Assembly (NCBI GenBank): GCA_963698275.1
Contig: CAVOQE010000009.1
Location: 248,001-312,000, forward strand
Origin: Anderseniella sp963698275
GTDB taxonomy: Bacteria; Pseudomonadota; Alphaproteobacteria; Rhizobiales; Aestuariivirgaceae
Direction: 5' to 3'
Length of the DNA: 64,000 nt
In this document: positions 9,364 through 17,405 of the stretch, piece after piece
Layout of the letters: the number at the start of each line of letters is the position of its first letter
How positions within the stretch are numbered: the first letter of the stretch is position 1
The notes under the pieces: generated by a model
Told to the model about the DNA's origin: nothing
What the model saw: the letters and a program-made list of their open reading frames with translations, nothing else
Databases searched by the model: none
Position numbers and translations under genes: made by a program

Positions 9364-9514
9364 GATCGTGATTTGAAGCCGTGACAATTGGTCTGGTTGG
9401 TTAGTTTCGGATCGTATAGGTGATACGCCACGCACACCACGCCAGATACTGCATGGCGCCCATGACGGCACGTCCGTCACCCATTTAAGCCGGAAAGGCT
9501 CTAAAGGAACTTTC

Positions 9515-10312
9515 ATGAGCGAACAAAAAACACCGCATGAACAGGTCGCATCGCCGTCCTTCACCCTGCCGACCCTGGACCAGGATTTTCTGCTGGGTGA
9601 CTCAACCCGCGGTATCCGGTTCATGCTGGAATACATGAAGGCCGAAGAACACCTGCGCGAATGGGGTGTGCGGTCCACAATCGTGGCATTCGGCTCGGCA
9701 CGGGTAAAAGAGGATGACGAAGGCAAACGCGGCCACTGGTATCGGTCCGCCAGGGAGATTGGCCGCATCGTGTCAGAACGCGGCGGCGCGCTGGAACACG
9801 ATGCAGAACTGCGTGACAACGTCATCGCGACAGGTGGTGGCCCCGGTATCATGGAAGCTGCCAACAAGGGTGCTTTTGAAGCCGGCGCGCCGTCAATCGG
9901 GTTCAACATTACCCTGCCCCATGAACAGGATCCGAATGCCTGGTCCACTCCGGATTTGACATTCAACTTTCACTACTTCGCCATGCGCAAGATGCACCTG
10001 GCCATGCGCGCCAACGGTCTGGTGGTGTTCCCCGGCGGTTTCGGCACAATGGATGAGCTGTTTGAAATCCTGACCCTGGTTCAGACCGGCAAGATGTCAG
10101 CCATACCGATTGTCCTGTTCGACAGGGATTTCTGGACAAGGGTGGTCAATCTGGATGTGTTTGTCGAAGCCGGCACCATCTCTGCCGGTGACGTAGACCT
10201 GTTCCACTATGCCGAAACGGCTGAAGAAGCCTGGGAACATCTGGTCAAGGGCGGGATTCTGCATGAAACGCCGCTGCAGGCAGACCTGCCCGCCTCAAAA
10301 CCACTGATTTAA
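9515..10312 (+). CDS. LOG-family protein (cytokinin riboside 5'-monophosphate phosphoribohydrolase-like)
   Basis: 265 residues with the Rossmann-like LOG fold. The signature GGGPGIMEAANKGAFEAG and the paired PGGFGTMDELFE motif are both present, which form the nucleotide site in this family (often misnamed lysine decarboxylase). It starts at ATG 9515 after AAAGGA. An N-terminal extension of about 60 residues before the core (from FGSARV) is longer than in plant LOG proteins and typical of the larger proteobacterial subgroup. Likely action is release of a base from a nucleoside monophosphate; the physiological substrate is uncertain. Confidence 0.85.
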   Translation: MSEQKTPHEQVASPSFTLPTLDQDFLLGDSTRGIRFMLEYMKAEEHLREWGVRSTIVAFGSARVKEDDEGKRGHWYRSAREIGRIVSERGGALEHDAELRDNVIATGGGPGIMEAANKGAFEAGAPSIGFNITLPHEQDPNAWSTPDLTFNFHYFAMRKMHLAMRANGLVVFPGGFGTMDELFEILTLVQTGKMSAIPIVLFDRDFWTRVVNLDVFVEAGTISAGDVDLFHYAETAEEAWEHLVKGGILHETPLQADLPASKPLI

Positions 10313-10419
10313 ACTTCTTGTTCACCATATTCCTGCATTCTCGATGGCCATGAGTTCGGTGCCATGCCACGGCTTGCACAAAGGTGTGAGCGCTGCATGA
10401 GTTTAGTCAGGCGTAAACA

Positions 10420-11796
10420 ATGTCAGTTTCTGTACCAAGGCGTAATCAGGTCCTGATTGTCGAGGACAAGCCGTCACTTGCCAGTGTGTATCGCACCCAT
10501 CTTGAAAAAGACGGGTTCTCCTGTGAGCTGGCGGCAGGCCAGTCCGCCGCGGCTGCACATCTTGAAAACAAACATTTTGATGCGATTATTCTGTCTCTGG
10601 AACTGAGCGGTCCGGGCTGTATTGCCCTCATCGAAAGCTGGTCTGCCGGCAATCCGTCAGCTTCCATCATTGTCATCGCCGCAAACGCATCGATAAATGA
10701 TGCCGTTGACGCCGTGCGTGCCGGGGCCTGGGACTATCTGGTTAAACCGGTATCGCGCAACCGCCTGATCACCACATTGACCAATGCGTGCCGGTCGCCT
10801 GCACAGCAAGGTGCGAACCAGCCGGCCAGGCCGGCCCGCCCGGAAACGGCCACGCCGGACACAATGATCGGTTCTTCGCGTGCCATGGCCGATACCCGCA
10901 GGCAGATCGAAGCCATTGCGTCATCCAGCGCACCGGTCTTCATTACCGGCGAGAGCGGTACCGGCAAGGAACTGTGTGCCCAGGCCATTCATGACTTCTC
11001 GCCGCGCACCAACCAGCCGTTCATCGCCCTCAATTGCGGCGCAATCCCGCATGACCTGATGGAATCAGAGATTTTCGGCCACCTGAAGGGCGCCTTCACC
11101 GGTGCCATTTCCGATCGTGAAGGGGCAGCGGCTGCAGCAGACGGCGGCACATTGTTTCTGGATGAAATCTGCGAAATGGAACCGTCCCTGCAGATCAAGC
11201 TGTTGCGCTTCCTGCAAACCGGCACCATTCAGCCGGTCGGCTCGCCCCATACCCGCAAGGTCGACATCCGGATTGTCTGTGCCACCAACCGCACGCCTCA
11301 AACGGAGGTGGCTGAAGGCCGGTTCCGGGAAGACCTGTATTTCCGCCTTCATGTCCTGCCAATTCACCTGAAACCGTTACGCGAGCGCGATCGTGACGTG
11401 GCCGAACTCGCGTCATGCTTCCTCGGCACCTACACACATGAAGAAGCCCGCTCGTTCAGCCGGATCGACCATGAAGCCATCAACACGCTGATGGCCTATG
11501 ACTGGCCGGGCAATATTCGGGAATTGCAGAATGTCATCCGCCATAGCGTCGTTCTGCATGACGGCGAGGCGCTGGAATCCCATATGCTGCCGGATCACAT
11601 CGTCAATGCCAAAGCCAGGTGTTCTTCCCCGGCACCCGGACAGAGCGGACGCTTGTTGTGGCAGATAGAGCGTGACGTGATCGAAGCTGCCATTTCCGGC
11701 TTTGCCGGCTCGATTCCAAAAGCCGCAGATGCGCTTGGCATCAGCCCGTCAACCATCTACCGCAAGCGCGAAACCTGGGCGGAAAAGTCCGCCTGA
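10420..11796 (+). CDS. Sigma-54-dependent activator, LuxO/NtrC type, with a degenerate receiver domain
   Basis: 458 residues. Receiver domain at 10-120, AAA+ domain at about 150-380 with Walker A GESGTGKE (177-184), sigma-54 contact loop GAFTGA (224-229) and Walker B GGTLFLDEI, and a Fis-type helix-turn-helix at the end (SIPKAADALGISPSTIYRKR). The receiver resembles LuxO (VLIVEDKPSLASVYRTHLE), but where the phosphoacceptor Asp is expected the sequence reads IILSLELSG, giving Ser59. The conserved Thr/Ser of the switch is Ala87 (VIAANAS). The Lys of LVKP is retained. It is therefore probably not controlled by phosphorylation. No histidine kinase or phosphotransferase is adjacent. Targets unknown. 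Confidence 0.9.
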   Translation: MSVSVPRRNQVLIVEDKPSLASVYRTHLEKDGFSCELAAGQSAAAAHLENKHFDAIILSLELSGPGCIALIESWSAGNPSASIIVIAANASINDAVDAVRAGAWDYLVKPVSRNRLITTLTNACRSPAQQGANQPARPARPETATPDTMIGSSRAMADTRRQIEAIASSSAPVFITGESGTGKELCAQAIHDFSPRTNQPFIALNCGAIPHDLMESEIFGHLKGAFTGAISDREGAAAAADGGTLFLDEICEMEPSLQIKLLRFLQTGTIQPVGSPHTRKVDIRIVCATNRTPQTEVAEGRFREDLYFRLHVLPIHLKPLRERDRDVAELASCFLGTYTHEEARSFSRIDHEAINTLMAYDWPGNIRELQNVIRHSVVLHDGEALESHMLPDHIVNAKARCSSPAPGQSGRLLWQIERDVIEAAISGFAGSIPKAADALGISPSTIYRKRETWAEKSA

Positions 11797-11804
11797 CGTT
11801 TTAT

Positions 11805-12218
11805 TCAATCAGACTTGACCATGTCGTCGGCGTCGGAAACCGTATCGCCGAAATGCACCACGACAATTTTCACATCACTACCAGCGGCCGGTTTCAGGCC
11901 GTGAACGGTGCCTGCCGGAATGTACAGGCTGTCATCGGGTGCAACAATCAGGACATCGTCTCCAAGTAGCACTTCGGCTTCGCCTTCAACGATTGTCCAG
12001 TGTTCAGAGCGGTGTTGATGATAGTGGGCGGGCAGTTCCTTGCCGCGCTTCACACAAATGCGTTCGATCCGGTGCCCGCCGCTGCAGGACAACACTTCAA
12101 CGCTGCCCCAGCGGTGGCGTTTGGGCTTTGAAATTGCCGTATCCGGGTGATGGTCGACCAGGCGTGAAACAGAATCCGGTTTCTGCTTCAACGGAATTTC
12201 AGGCACGATACCTGTCAT
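11805..12218 (-). CDS. Cupin-domain protein, mannose-6-phosphate isomerase type II-like
   Basis: 137 residues from ATG 12218, chosen because GGGAG lies 9-10 bp upstream; a start at 12257 lacks such a site. A single cupin barrel carries the metal-binding signature HYHQHRSEHWTIVEGEA and the second motif IPAGTVHGLKP, as in the C-terminal isomerase domain of bifunctional ManC/AlgA. It is a stand-alone cupin with no guanylyltransferase domain. It may isomerise a sugar phosphate or simply bind a small molecule. It is convergent with the sigma-54 activator, ending 8 bp from it. Confidence 0.75.
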   Translation of the reverse strand: MTGIVPEIPLKQKPDSVSRLVDHHPDTAISKPKRHRWGSVEVLSCSGGHRIERICVKRGKELPAHYHQHRSEHWTIVEGEAEVLLGDDVLIVAPDDSLYIPAGTVHGLKPAAGSDVKIVVVHFGDTVSDADDMVKSD

Positions 12219-12426
12219 GACAAACTGCTCCCTGTTGTTCAGGGGTCTGTCCTGCATGAGCCTTTACCGGCCTCTTTGAGGTACAAGGCCCCTTGCCTCT
12301 AAGCTACAGGCAGCAAATTCCAGGCCAGGATCCCGTTCGGCGCGGCGAACACCGATAAACGGCTGTTTTCGGGATTTTATCGGATTTTCACGGTGGGAAG
12401 CGGCAGGGTCCGCAGCGTCCGTTTCC

Positions 12427-12460
12427 TGCAAGATGCAAATCAATCTTTGCAAAATGCAAA
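12427..12460. promoter_or_regulatory. Cluster of four regularly spaced TGCAA boxes
   Basis: TGCAA begins at 12427, 12434, 12448 and 12455, so spacings are 7, 14 and 7 bp, and the two pairs are 21 bp apart (two helical turns). The third box is part of a perfect TTTGCAAA palindrome (12446-12453). TTTGCAAA motifs are bound by the RamB/ScfR/PccR type regulators of short-chain acyl-CoA metabolism, and a CoA ligase starts about 370 bp downstream. The link is inferred. Confidence 0.4.
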
Positions 12461-12516
12461 AAACCACTGTGGCGGGTGTGCCCGCCGTCTGCCCATGCAT
12501 CAGATCCGGATTGGTC

Positions 12517-12639
12517 TCAGGAGCCTTTGAGGCCCTGACCGCTTTCCAGCATCTTCAACAGGTGCATGACTTCTTTCAGTTCAGGAGAAACATCCTGATG
12601 CTGTTTTGCAGGTTCGGGTGCGGATTTCTCAGCAGCCAT
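12517..12639 (-). CDS. Possible small protein, 40 residues
   Basis: A short minus-strand ORF beginning MAAEKSAPEP and ending ESGQGLKGS. The first half is rich in Ala, Pro, Glu and Lys; the second half could form an amphipathic helix (ELKEVMHLLKMLESG). No strong ribosome-binding site is visible (CAAGAG about 10 bp upstream). I do not recognise it. It is listed because its composition is more protein-like than other frames in this spacer. Confidence 0.3.
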   Translation of the reverse strand: MAAEKSAPEPAKQHQDVSPELKEVMHLLKMLESGQGLKGS

Positions 12640-12833
12640 ATGAAACTCTTGCTCGCCTGCGCGATTTGCGCTGTACATGTGTCCCAGCCTTTTGCTCTAT
12701 CAACTCAGGTAGTCTAAGCCTGAGCATCCTAACGAAGACCTAAAATCCATCCGCACATTTGGTCCCCGCAGGAAATCGGCGGTTCATCTAGTTGCACTTC
12801 AAGGCGGAAATGGGACACGGAGAAGATAAAAAC

Positions 12834-14456
12834 ATGCTCGAACCGGCAAAGACCTACGAGGATCTTCTTTACCGTTTCAAATGGCAGATACCGGAACGCT
12901 TCAACATCGCCCGGGCGGTCTGCACGCGCTGGGCGCTTGAGAGTCCAGACGCACCTGCCATCATCGAACACATGGTCGACGGCCCGGTGCGCACAACCTC
13001 GTTCTCAGAGCTCGAAGAGATGTCAAACCGCTTTGCCAACCTGCTGGTAAAATCAGGTATCGGGCGCGGCGACCGGGTGGCATTGTTGTTGCCGCAGGCT
13101 CGCGAAACCGCCGCGGCCCATATCGCCATCTACAAGATCGGCGCCATCGCCGTGCCTCTCGCTATGCTGTTCGGCGTCGAGGCCGTTCAGTACAGATTGC
13201 AGAACTCGGGCGCCAGGGCGCTGATTATCTCTGCAGCGTCACGTGAAAATGTATCAGAAATACTGCCCGGCCTTGATGCCTTGCAGATGGTGTTCTGTAT
13301 CGACGGCAGGCTGGACATCGCACCCCACATTCATGACGAAAGCGGATCGCTTCCTGCCACCTTCGAGGCCGTCGACACCGCACCGGACGATGCCGCCTTG
13401 ATGATCTACACATCCGGCACCACCGGTCCGCCAAAAGGCGCACTGCACGGACATCGTGTATTGCTTGGTCACATCCCCGGCATTCAGTTCGCCCACGAAT
13501 TCTTTCCGCAACCCGGTGACCTGATGTGGACACCGTCTGACTGGGCATGGGCCGGCGGCTTGCTGAATGCGCTGTTACCGTCACTTTACTTCGGTGTGCC
13601 GGTGCTGGCCTATAAATACACCAAGTTTGATCCTCCAAACGCCTGGGATCTGATGGCATTGCACAAGGTCCGCAATGTCTTCATTCCGCCGACCGCCCTC
13701 AAGCTGATGCGCGCCAGCACCCCCACTGATGTCGACAAGCTCACCTTGCGCACCATTTTTTCCGGCGGCGAGGCCGTTGGCAATGCATTGCAGGAATGGG
13801 CAGTGGAAAGCCTCGGCATGAAGATCAACGAGGTCTACGGGCAGACCGAATGCAACCTCGTGCTGGAAAGTTGCAACGCCATTGGCGTGTGGAAGAAAGG
13901 CGCCATCGGCAAGCCTGTGCCGGGCCACACGGTTGCCATCGTGGACGATGCCGGTAATGCCCTGCCGGATGGTGAGGCAGGCAATATCGCGGTGCAGCGC
14001 CCGGACCCGGTGATGTTTCTGGAATACTGGGGTAAGCCGGAAGCAACAAAGGACAAGTACGCCGGTGACTGGCTGTTGACCGGAGACCAGGGTTTCAAGG
14101 ATGCCGAAGGGTATTTTCATTTTGTCGGGCGTGATGATGATGTCATCACTTCGTCCGGCTATCGCATTGGCCCGGGAGAGATCGAAGACTGCCTGTCACG
14201 CCATCCATCCGTAAAGCTGGCTGCCGTCATCGGCGTGCCGGATCCCGTTCGCACGGAAATCGTCAAGGCGTTTGTGGTTCTCAATGATGGTTTTGAGGCA
14301 ACCGACGCCATCCACGCAGAAATACAGGATCATGTCCGCAATCGTCTGTCAGCCCACGAATACCCGCGCGAGATCGAATTCCGCGATGAGTTGCCGTTGA
14401 CCACAACAGGCAAGGTAATCCGCAGATTACTGCGCAACGACCCGTCTTCAAATTGA
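12834..14456 (+). CDS. Acyl-CoA synthetase, AMP-forming (acetyl-CoA synthetase-like clade)
   Basis: 540 residues from ATG 12834, preceded by GGAG; earlier in-frame starts at 12792 and 12810 give an unconserved leader. ANL motifs: YTSGTTGPPKGALHGH, YGQTECNLVLESC, and the hinge region GRDDDVITSSGYRIGPGEIEDCL. The C-terminal Lys region is TTTGKVIRR. The TPSDWAWAGGL stretch is typical of the medium-chain or aromatic acyl-CoA ligase branch related to acetyl-CoA synthetase. Substrate unknown. It stands alone, with a cytochrome c' gene following on the same strand after 95 bp. Confidence 0.85.
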   Translation: MLEPAKTYEDLLYRFKWQIPERFNIARAVCTRWALESPDAPAIIEHMVDGPVRTTSFSELEEMSNRFANLLVKSGIGRGDRVALLLPQARETAAAHIAIYKIGAIAVPLAMLFGVEAVQYRLQNSGARALIISAASRENVSEILPGLDALQMVFCIDGRLDIAPHIHDESGSLPATFEAVDTAPDDAALMIYTSGTTGPPKGALHGHRVLLGHIPGIQFAHEFFPQPGDLMWTPSDWAWAGGLLNALLPSLYFGVPVLAYKYTKFDPPNAWDLMALHKVRNVFIPPTALKLMRASTPTDVDKLTLRTIFSGGEAVGNALQEWAVESLGMKINEVYGQTECNLVLESCNAIGVWKKGAIGKPVPGHTVAIVDDAGNALPDGEAGNIAVQRPDPVMFLEYWGKPEATKDKYAGDWLLTGDQGFKDAEGYFHFVGRDDDVITSSGYRIGPGEIEDCLSRHPSVKLAAVIGVPDPVRTEIVKAFVVLNDGFEATDAIHAEIQDHVRNRLSAHEYPREIEFRDELPLTTTGKVIRRLLRNDPSSN

Positions 14457-14551
14457 CGTGTTCGCGATTAATTATCCTGACAGCGCCGACAACAGGCTCT
14501 AGTCTTGTGGTTTGCCCTTGGCACAAATTTGGAAAACTCAGGAGATTGCTT

Positions 14552-15007
14552 ATGTTTTTTAGGCTCGTTTCATCATCCAGGACCGCAGTCATCGGCCTGG
14601 TAGCCGTCATCGGCGTCACAGGCGCCGCTTTTGCCGGACCAATCGAAGATCGTCAGGCCAACATGAAAAACGTCGGCAAAGCCATGGGCGCACTCGCCGC
14701 CATTGCCAAAAAGGAAGCACCGTTTGACGCGGCCGTGGTGAACACCAATGCAACCGCCCTGGCCGACAATGTGAAGGAAGCCAAGGCACATTTCCCGGAC
14801 GGCAGCGAGACCGGTGACAAGGAAACCTGGGCAAAAGCTGAAATCTGGCAGAACAAGGCTGACTTCGAAGCCAAGGCAGACAAGTCCGTTGAAGTGGCAA
14901 TGCAGATGGCCGCCGTAACAGACGAAGCCGACTTTGGTGCTGCACTGGGCGCGCTCGGTGCCACCTGCAAGGCATGCCACGAAGACTATCGCCGGCCGAA
15001 AGAGTAA
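14552..15007 (+). CDS. Cytochrome c' (class II c-type cytochrome)
   Basis: 151 residues from ATG 14552, with AGGAGA 6 bp upstream. A Sec signal (about 24 residues ending GAAFA) leads into a four-helix bundle of about 125 residues. The single heme site CKACH sits near the C-terminus (CKACHEDYRRPKE), as in class II cytochromes. The residue pattern RQANMKNVGKAMGAL in helix A is characteristic. Periplasmic, five-coordinate heme; often linked to NO binding or electron transfer. It is directly followed by a diheme cytochrome gene, so the two may share a redox chain. Confidence 0.9.
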   Translation: MFFRLVSSSRTAVIGLVAVIGVTGAAFAGPIEDRQANMKNVGKAMGALAAIAKKEAPFDAAVVNTNATALADNVKEAKAHFPDGSETGDKETWAKAEIWQNKADFEAKADKSVEVAMQMAAVTDEADFGAALGALGATCKACHEDYRRPKE

Positions 15008-15029
15008 TCGCTGATCGGTTAGTGACGGC

Positions 15030-15944
15030 ATGAAACGAATATTGGCTGCTGGTATCATGGCAGGCGGCGTGGCCGCCACCGCCGGTTGGGTGATCGCGGC
15101 GCCCGATCCGCTTCCGGCTTCCGCGCTCAAACCCCACACGGCCAGTATCGAAAACGGCAAGCGGCTGTACACGGCAGCCGGTTGCCTGTCATGCCATCTG
15201 CCGGCCAAGGATAACAAGCAGGCAGACATGTCGTTGCCGTCGGGCGGGCGGGTATTGAAAACACCTGCCGGGGCCTTTTATCCGCCCAACATCACGCCTG
15301 ACACCGAAACCGGCATTGGCGGCTGGACCGGCATTCAGTTCATCAATGCCGTCAAACGCGGTATTTCTCCTGACGGCAGGCATTACCTGCCCGCCTTCCC
15401 GTACACTTCGTACTCGAAGATGAGCGATGCGGACGTGTTGGACATCAAGGCCTATATGGATACTTTGAAACCGGTACAGGCGGAAAACCAGCCTGCCGAT
15501 TTACCGCTTGGCCTGCCGGTTGAAACAGCAATGCGGCGGGGCCTGGGCATCTGGAAAATTGCCGCAGGCTTTGATCCGACCGAATTCGTCAAGGACGCCT
15601 CGAAAGATGACATCTGGAACAAGGGCGCCTATCTGGTCCAGGGTCCCGGCCATTGCGGCGAGTGCCACACGCCACGCGACTGGGCCATGGCCATGGACAC
15701 GTCTCGCTGGATGGCCGGCGGGCCCCATCCGGAAGGTGACGGCAAGGTTCCGTCATTGCGCAACCTGAAGTCTCGGGGACGCTTCAAGGACGCAGGCGAC
15801 CTGGCAACAGCGCTGGAATTCGGCGAAACGCTTGGTTACGACAAGATGTCATCCGGCGGCATGGCAGCGGTACAGACAAACATGTCGAAACTGCCTGCAG
15901 AAGACCGAACGGCGATTGCTACCTATCTCATGAGCCTGGAATAA
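15030..15944 (+). CDS. Diheme cytochrome c
   Basis: 304 residues with an N-terminal signal or anchor (to about residue 24) and two CxxCH heme sites: CLSCH in GCLSCHLPAKD, and CGECH in GHCGECHTPRDW. The SFxxYSKMSDADVLDIKAYM-type stretch and Met axial-ligand regions match the periplasmic cytochrome c subunits of membrane alcohol, aldehyde and gluconate dehydrogenases. No dehydrogenase gene is adjacent, so its donor is unknown. It lies 22 bp after the cytochrome c' gene in the same direction. Confidence 0.88.
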   Translation: MKRILAAGIMAGGVAATAGWVIAAPDPLPASALKPHTASIENGKRLYTAAGCLSCHLPAKDNKQADMSLPSGGRVLKTPAGAFYPPNITPDTETGIGGWTGIQFINAVKRGISPDGRHYLPAFPYTSYSKMSDADVLDIKAYMDTLKPVQAENQPADLPLGLPVETAMRRGLGIWKIAAGFDPTEFVKDASKDDIWNKGAYLVQGPGHCGECHTPRDWAMAMDTSRWMAGGPHPEGDGKVPSLRNLKSRGRFKDAGDLATALEFGETLGYDKMSSGGMAAVQTNMSKLPAEDRTAIATYLMSLE

Positions 15945-15954
15945 CCATTCAGGC

Positions 15955-16488
15955 TCAGCCGGAGAATCCGCCTGCGTCCAGAAAGGCCTGCTCCTCGGCG
16001 GTCGTGGAGCGGCCCAGCAGAGCATTGCGATGCGGAAACCGGCCAAACTGAACGATGATATCGCGGTGGGTTATGGCAAACGGAAGCGTGTCTTCAAGCC
16101 CGGCCTGCCCGCAAAGCTCCACACATCTGTCCTGATCTGCCAAGGCTTCCGAATGCATGAACGGCATGTAGTACCAGCGCTTCACCAATGCATCACAGTC
16201 ATCATCACCCATGGCAATCGCTTTCGTGGCAAGTTCCAATGCCTTGGGGTCAACGGCAAACATGTCTGCCGTGCCGCGATGCAGGTTGCGGCTCATCTGG
16301 TCAAGCAGCAGGATCAGGGCAAGCCGTCCGTCACGGGTCTCTCCCCAACCGTCGAGTTCGCCTGATGCAGCCTTGCCATGTGCGATGCCAAACGTCTCGC
16401 GCAGGCGCTCATCGAAACCGGTGTCAGCAACAAAATAGGCTTCTGCCGGTTGCGCCAGCCAGAAATCAATGACGTCACGTGGTGTCAT
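15955..16488 (-). CDS. DUF924 family protein
   Basis: 177 residues, all-helical. Diagnostic stretches are VIDFWLAQPAEAYFVAD, LALILLLDQMSRNLHRG and WYYMPFMHSEALADQD, which define the conserved DUF924 family (TPR-like fold, biochemical role unknown). It overlaps the upstream membrane protein gene by 4 bp (ATGA at 16485-16488), so the two are translationally coupled. Convergent with the diheme cytochrome gene. Confidence 0.88.
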   Translation of the reverse strand: MTPRDVIDFWLAQPAEAYFVADTGFDERLRETFGIAHGKAASGELDGWGETRDGRLALILLLDQMSRNLHRGTADMFAVDPKALELATKAIAMGDDDCDALVKRWYYMPFMHSEALADQDRCVELCGQAGLEDTLPFAITHRDIIVQFGRFPHRNALLGRSTTAEEQAFLDAGGFSG

Positions 16489-16904
16489 GCCGGCCCACCA
16501 CCGGTGAAGGCCACATCACGGCGCGCTGAGCGGATGGAAATGGAATAGCCTGCAATGACATCAATGAGAGAAATAGCCAGCAGTGTCACAAACGGAGCCG
16601 TTCCGGCCTGCTCTACCAGCAGAAATTCCACCAGAGCCACAATGAACACGGCTGTCGACATGATGTGATCGAGAATGGTGAGGCTGCCGACGCGGGCTGC
16701 TTTCAGCACCTCTATGAACAGCAGAAAAAGCGCTGTTATGATCAGCATGTCAGCCCACTGCAACGATAACGAAGCGCCCGACATCATGTTGAAGCGCGCC
16801 GCTTCCGCCCACAGCCAGCCCGGATCGGTAAACGCCATGACATTGTAGGCCACAAGCACCAGGGCAAGCATCGGAAACGCCATGAGGTATCGCATTGGAA
16901 ACAT
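16485..16904 (-). CDS. Hypothetical four-helix membrane protein
   Basis: 139 residues from ATG 16904, preceded by GGGGAA. Four hydrophobic segments (about residues 7-27, 48-65, 75-97, 103-122), then a short basic, Gly-rich cytoplasmic tail. I do not recognise a named family. Its stop overlaps the start of the DUF924 gene, suggesting a two-gene operon. Probably an inner-membrane protein of unknown function. Confidence 0.75.
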   Translation of the reverse strand: MFPMRYLMAFPMLALVLVAYNVMAFTDPGWLWAEAARFNMMSGASLSLQWADMLIITALFLLFIEVLKAARVGSLTILDHIMSTAVFIVALVEFLLVEQAGTAPFVTLLAISLIDVIAGYSISIRSARRDVAFTGGGPA

Positions 16905-16964
16905 GTTCCCCGTGAATCAGTTTTACATGTGGCAAAAACTACCACAGGTCTGCCAAACGATTAA

Positions 16965-16994
16965 GGGCCGGTGATGCGGTTACATCACCAGCCC
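16965..16994 (-). terminator. Probable intrinsic terminator of rpmF
   Basis: Stem of 4 + 7 bp with one mismatch (GGGC-GGTGATG / CATCACC-GCCC) and a six-base loop. It lies about 50 bp beyond the rpmF stop in the direction of rpmF transcription. The tail after the stem on the minus strand is TTAATCGTTT, a moderate T-tract. Confidence 0.6.
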
Positions 16995-17046
16995 GGAATT
17001 TCATGTGAACAATACGCCGGTAAGGGCGCAAGTACTCCGCTTCAGA

Positions 17047-17232
17047 TCAGAAATCGCCCTTTGGATCGAGAATCTGACGGCCCTTGTACATGCCGGTCTT
17101 CAGGTCGATGTGGTGCGGACGGTGCAATTCACCGGTCTGCTTGTTTTCCACATAGGTGGCTTCCGCCATCTTGTAACCGGACTGGCGCATGCCGCGTTTT
17201 GAGGGCGTGGTTTTTCGCTTTGGAACAGCCAT
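17047..17232 (-). CDS. rpmF: 50S ribosomal protein L32
   Basis: 61 residues. The opening MAVPKRKTTPSKRGMRQS and the closing TGMYKGRQIL(D) are diagnostic for L32. This alphaproteobacterial form lacks the four zinc-binding cysteines seen in some other L32 proteins. It is a large-subunit protein. As recalled, rpmF often lies close to mtgA and a polyprenyl synthase gene in Hyphomicrobiales; here 4.8 kb of other genes separates them. Confidence 0.97.
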   Translation of the reverse strand: MAVPKRKTTPSKRGMRQSGYKMAEATYVENKQTGELHRPHHIDLKTGMYKGRQILDPKGDF

Positions 17233-17405
17233 GACAAACTCCGTAAATATGGGGCCGCGAAAAGGTCTCGCCCTGCAGCCGCCTGAAAAAACGTTCGGAT
17301 AAACCGGGATGGCGCGGCTTATAGCTCGAGTAGGGCCAAAACACCAGCGTTGATTTATGCAGCATGGTTTTATTGGACGGGAGCTCCGGTGTTTGAGTTA
17401 CCCGA

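Larger units (their letters stand above)
12219..12833. other. Intergenic region, about 615 bp
   Basis: Divergent spacer between the cupin gene and the CoA ligase. It contains a cluster of four TGCAA boxes at 12427-12460, a possible 40-codon minus-strand ORF at 12517-12639, and a short inverted repeat CTCAGG/CCTGAG at 12704-12724. A plus-strand frame at 12433-12717 shows no protein-like features. I see no RNA gene or recognisable terminator here. Confidence 0.5.

Noticed and set aside
9364..9966. N-terminal extension of the DMT transporter frame
   Set aside because: It overlaps the 5' half of the LOG gene, is low-hydrophobicity and lacks family similarity; ATG 9363 gives the normal family length.
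10365..10395. Possible sigma-54 promoter (TGCCACGGCTTGCA) upstream of the sigma-54 activator gene
   Set aside because: The -24 GG is GC and the spacer is two bases too short.
14508..14540. Possible sigma-54 promoter (TTGGCAC...TTGG) before the cytochrome c' gene
   Set aside because: The GG to GG spacing is one base short of the invariant -24/-12 spacing and the -12 GC is replaced by GG.
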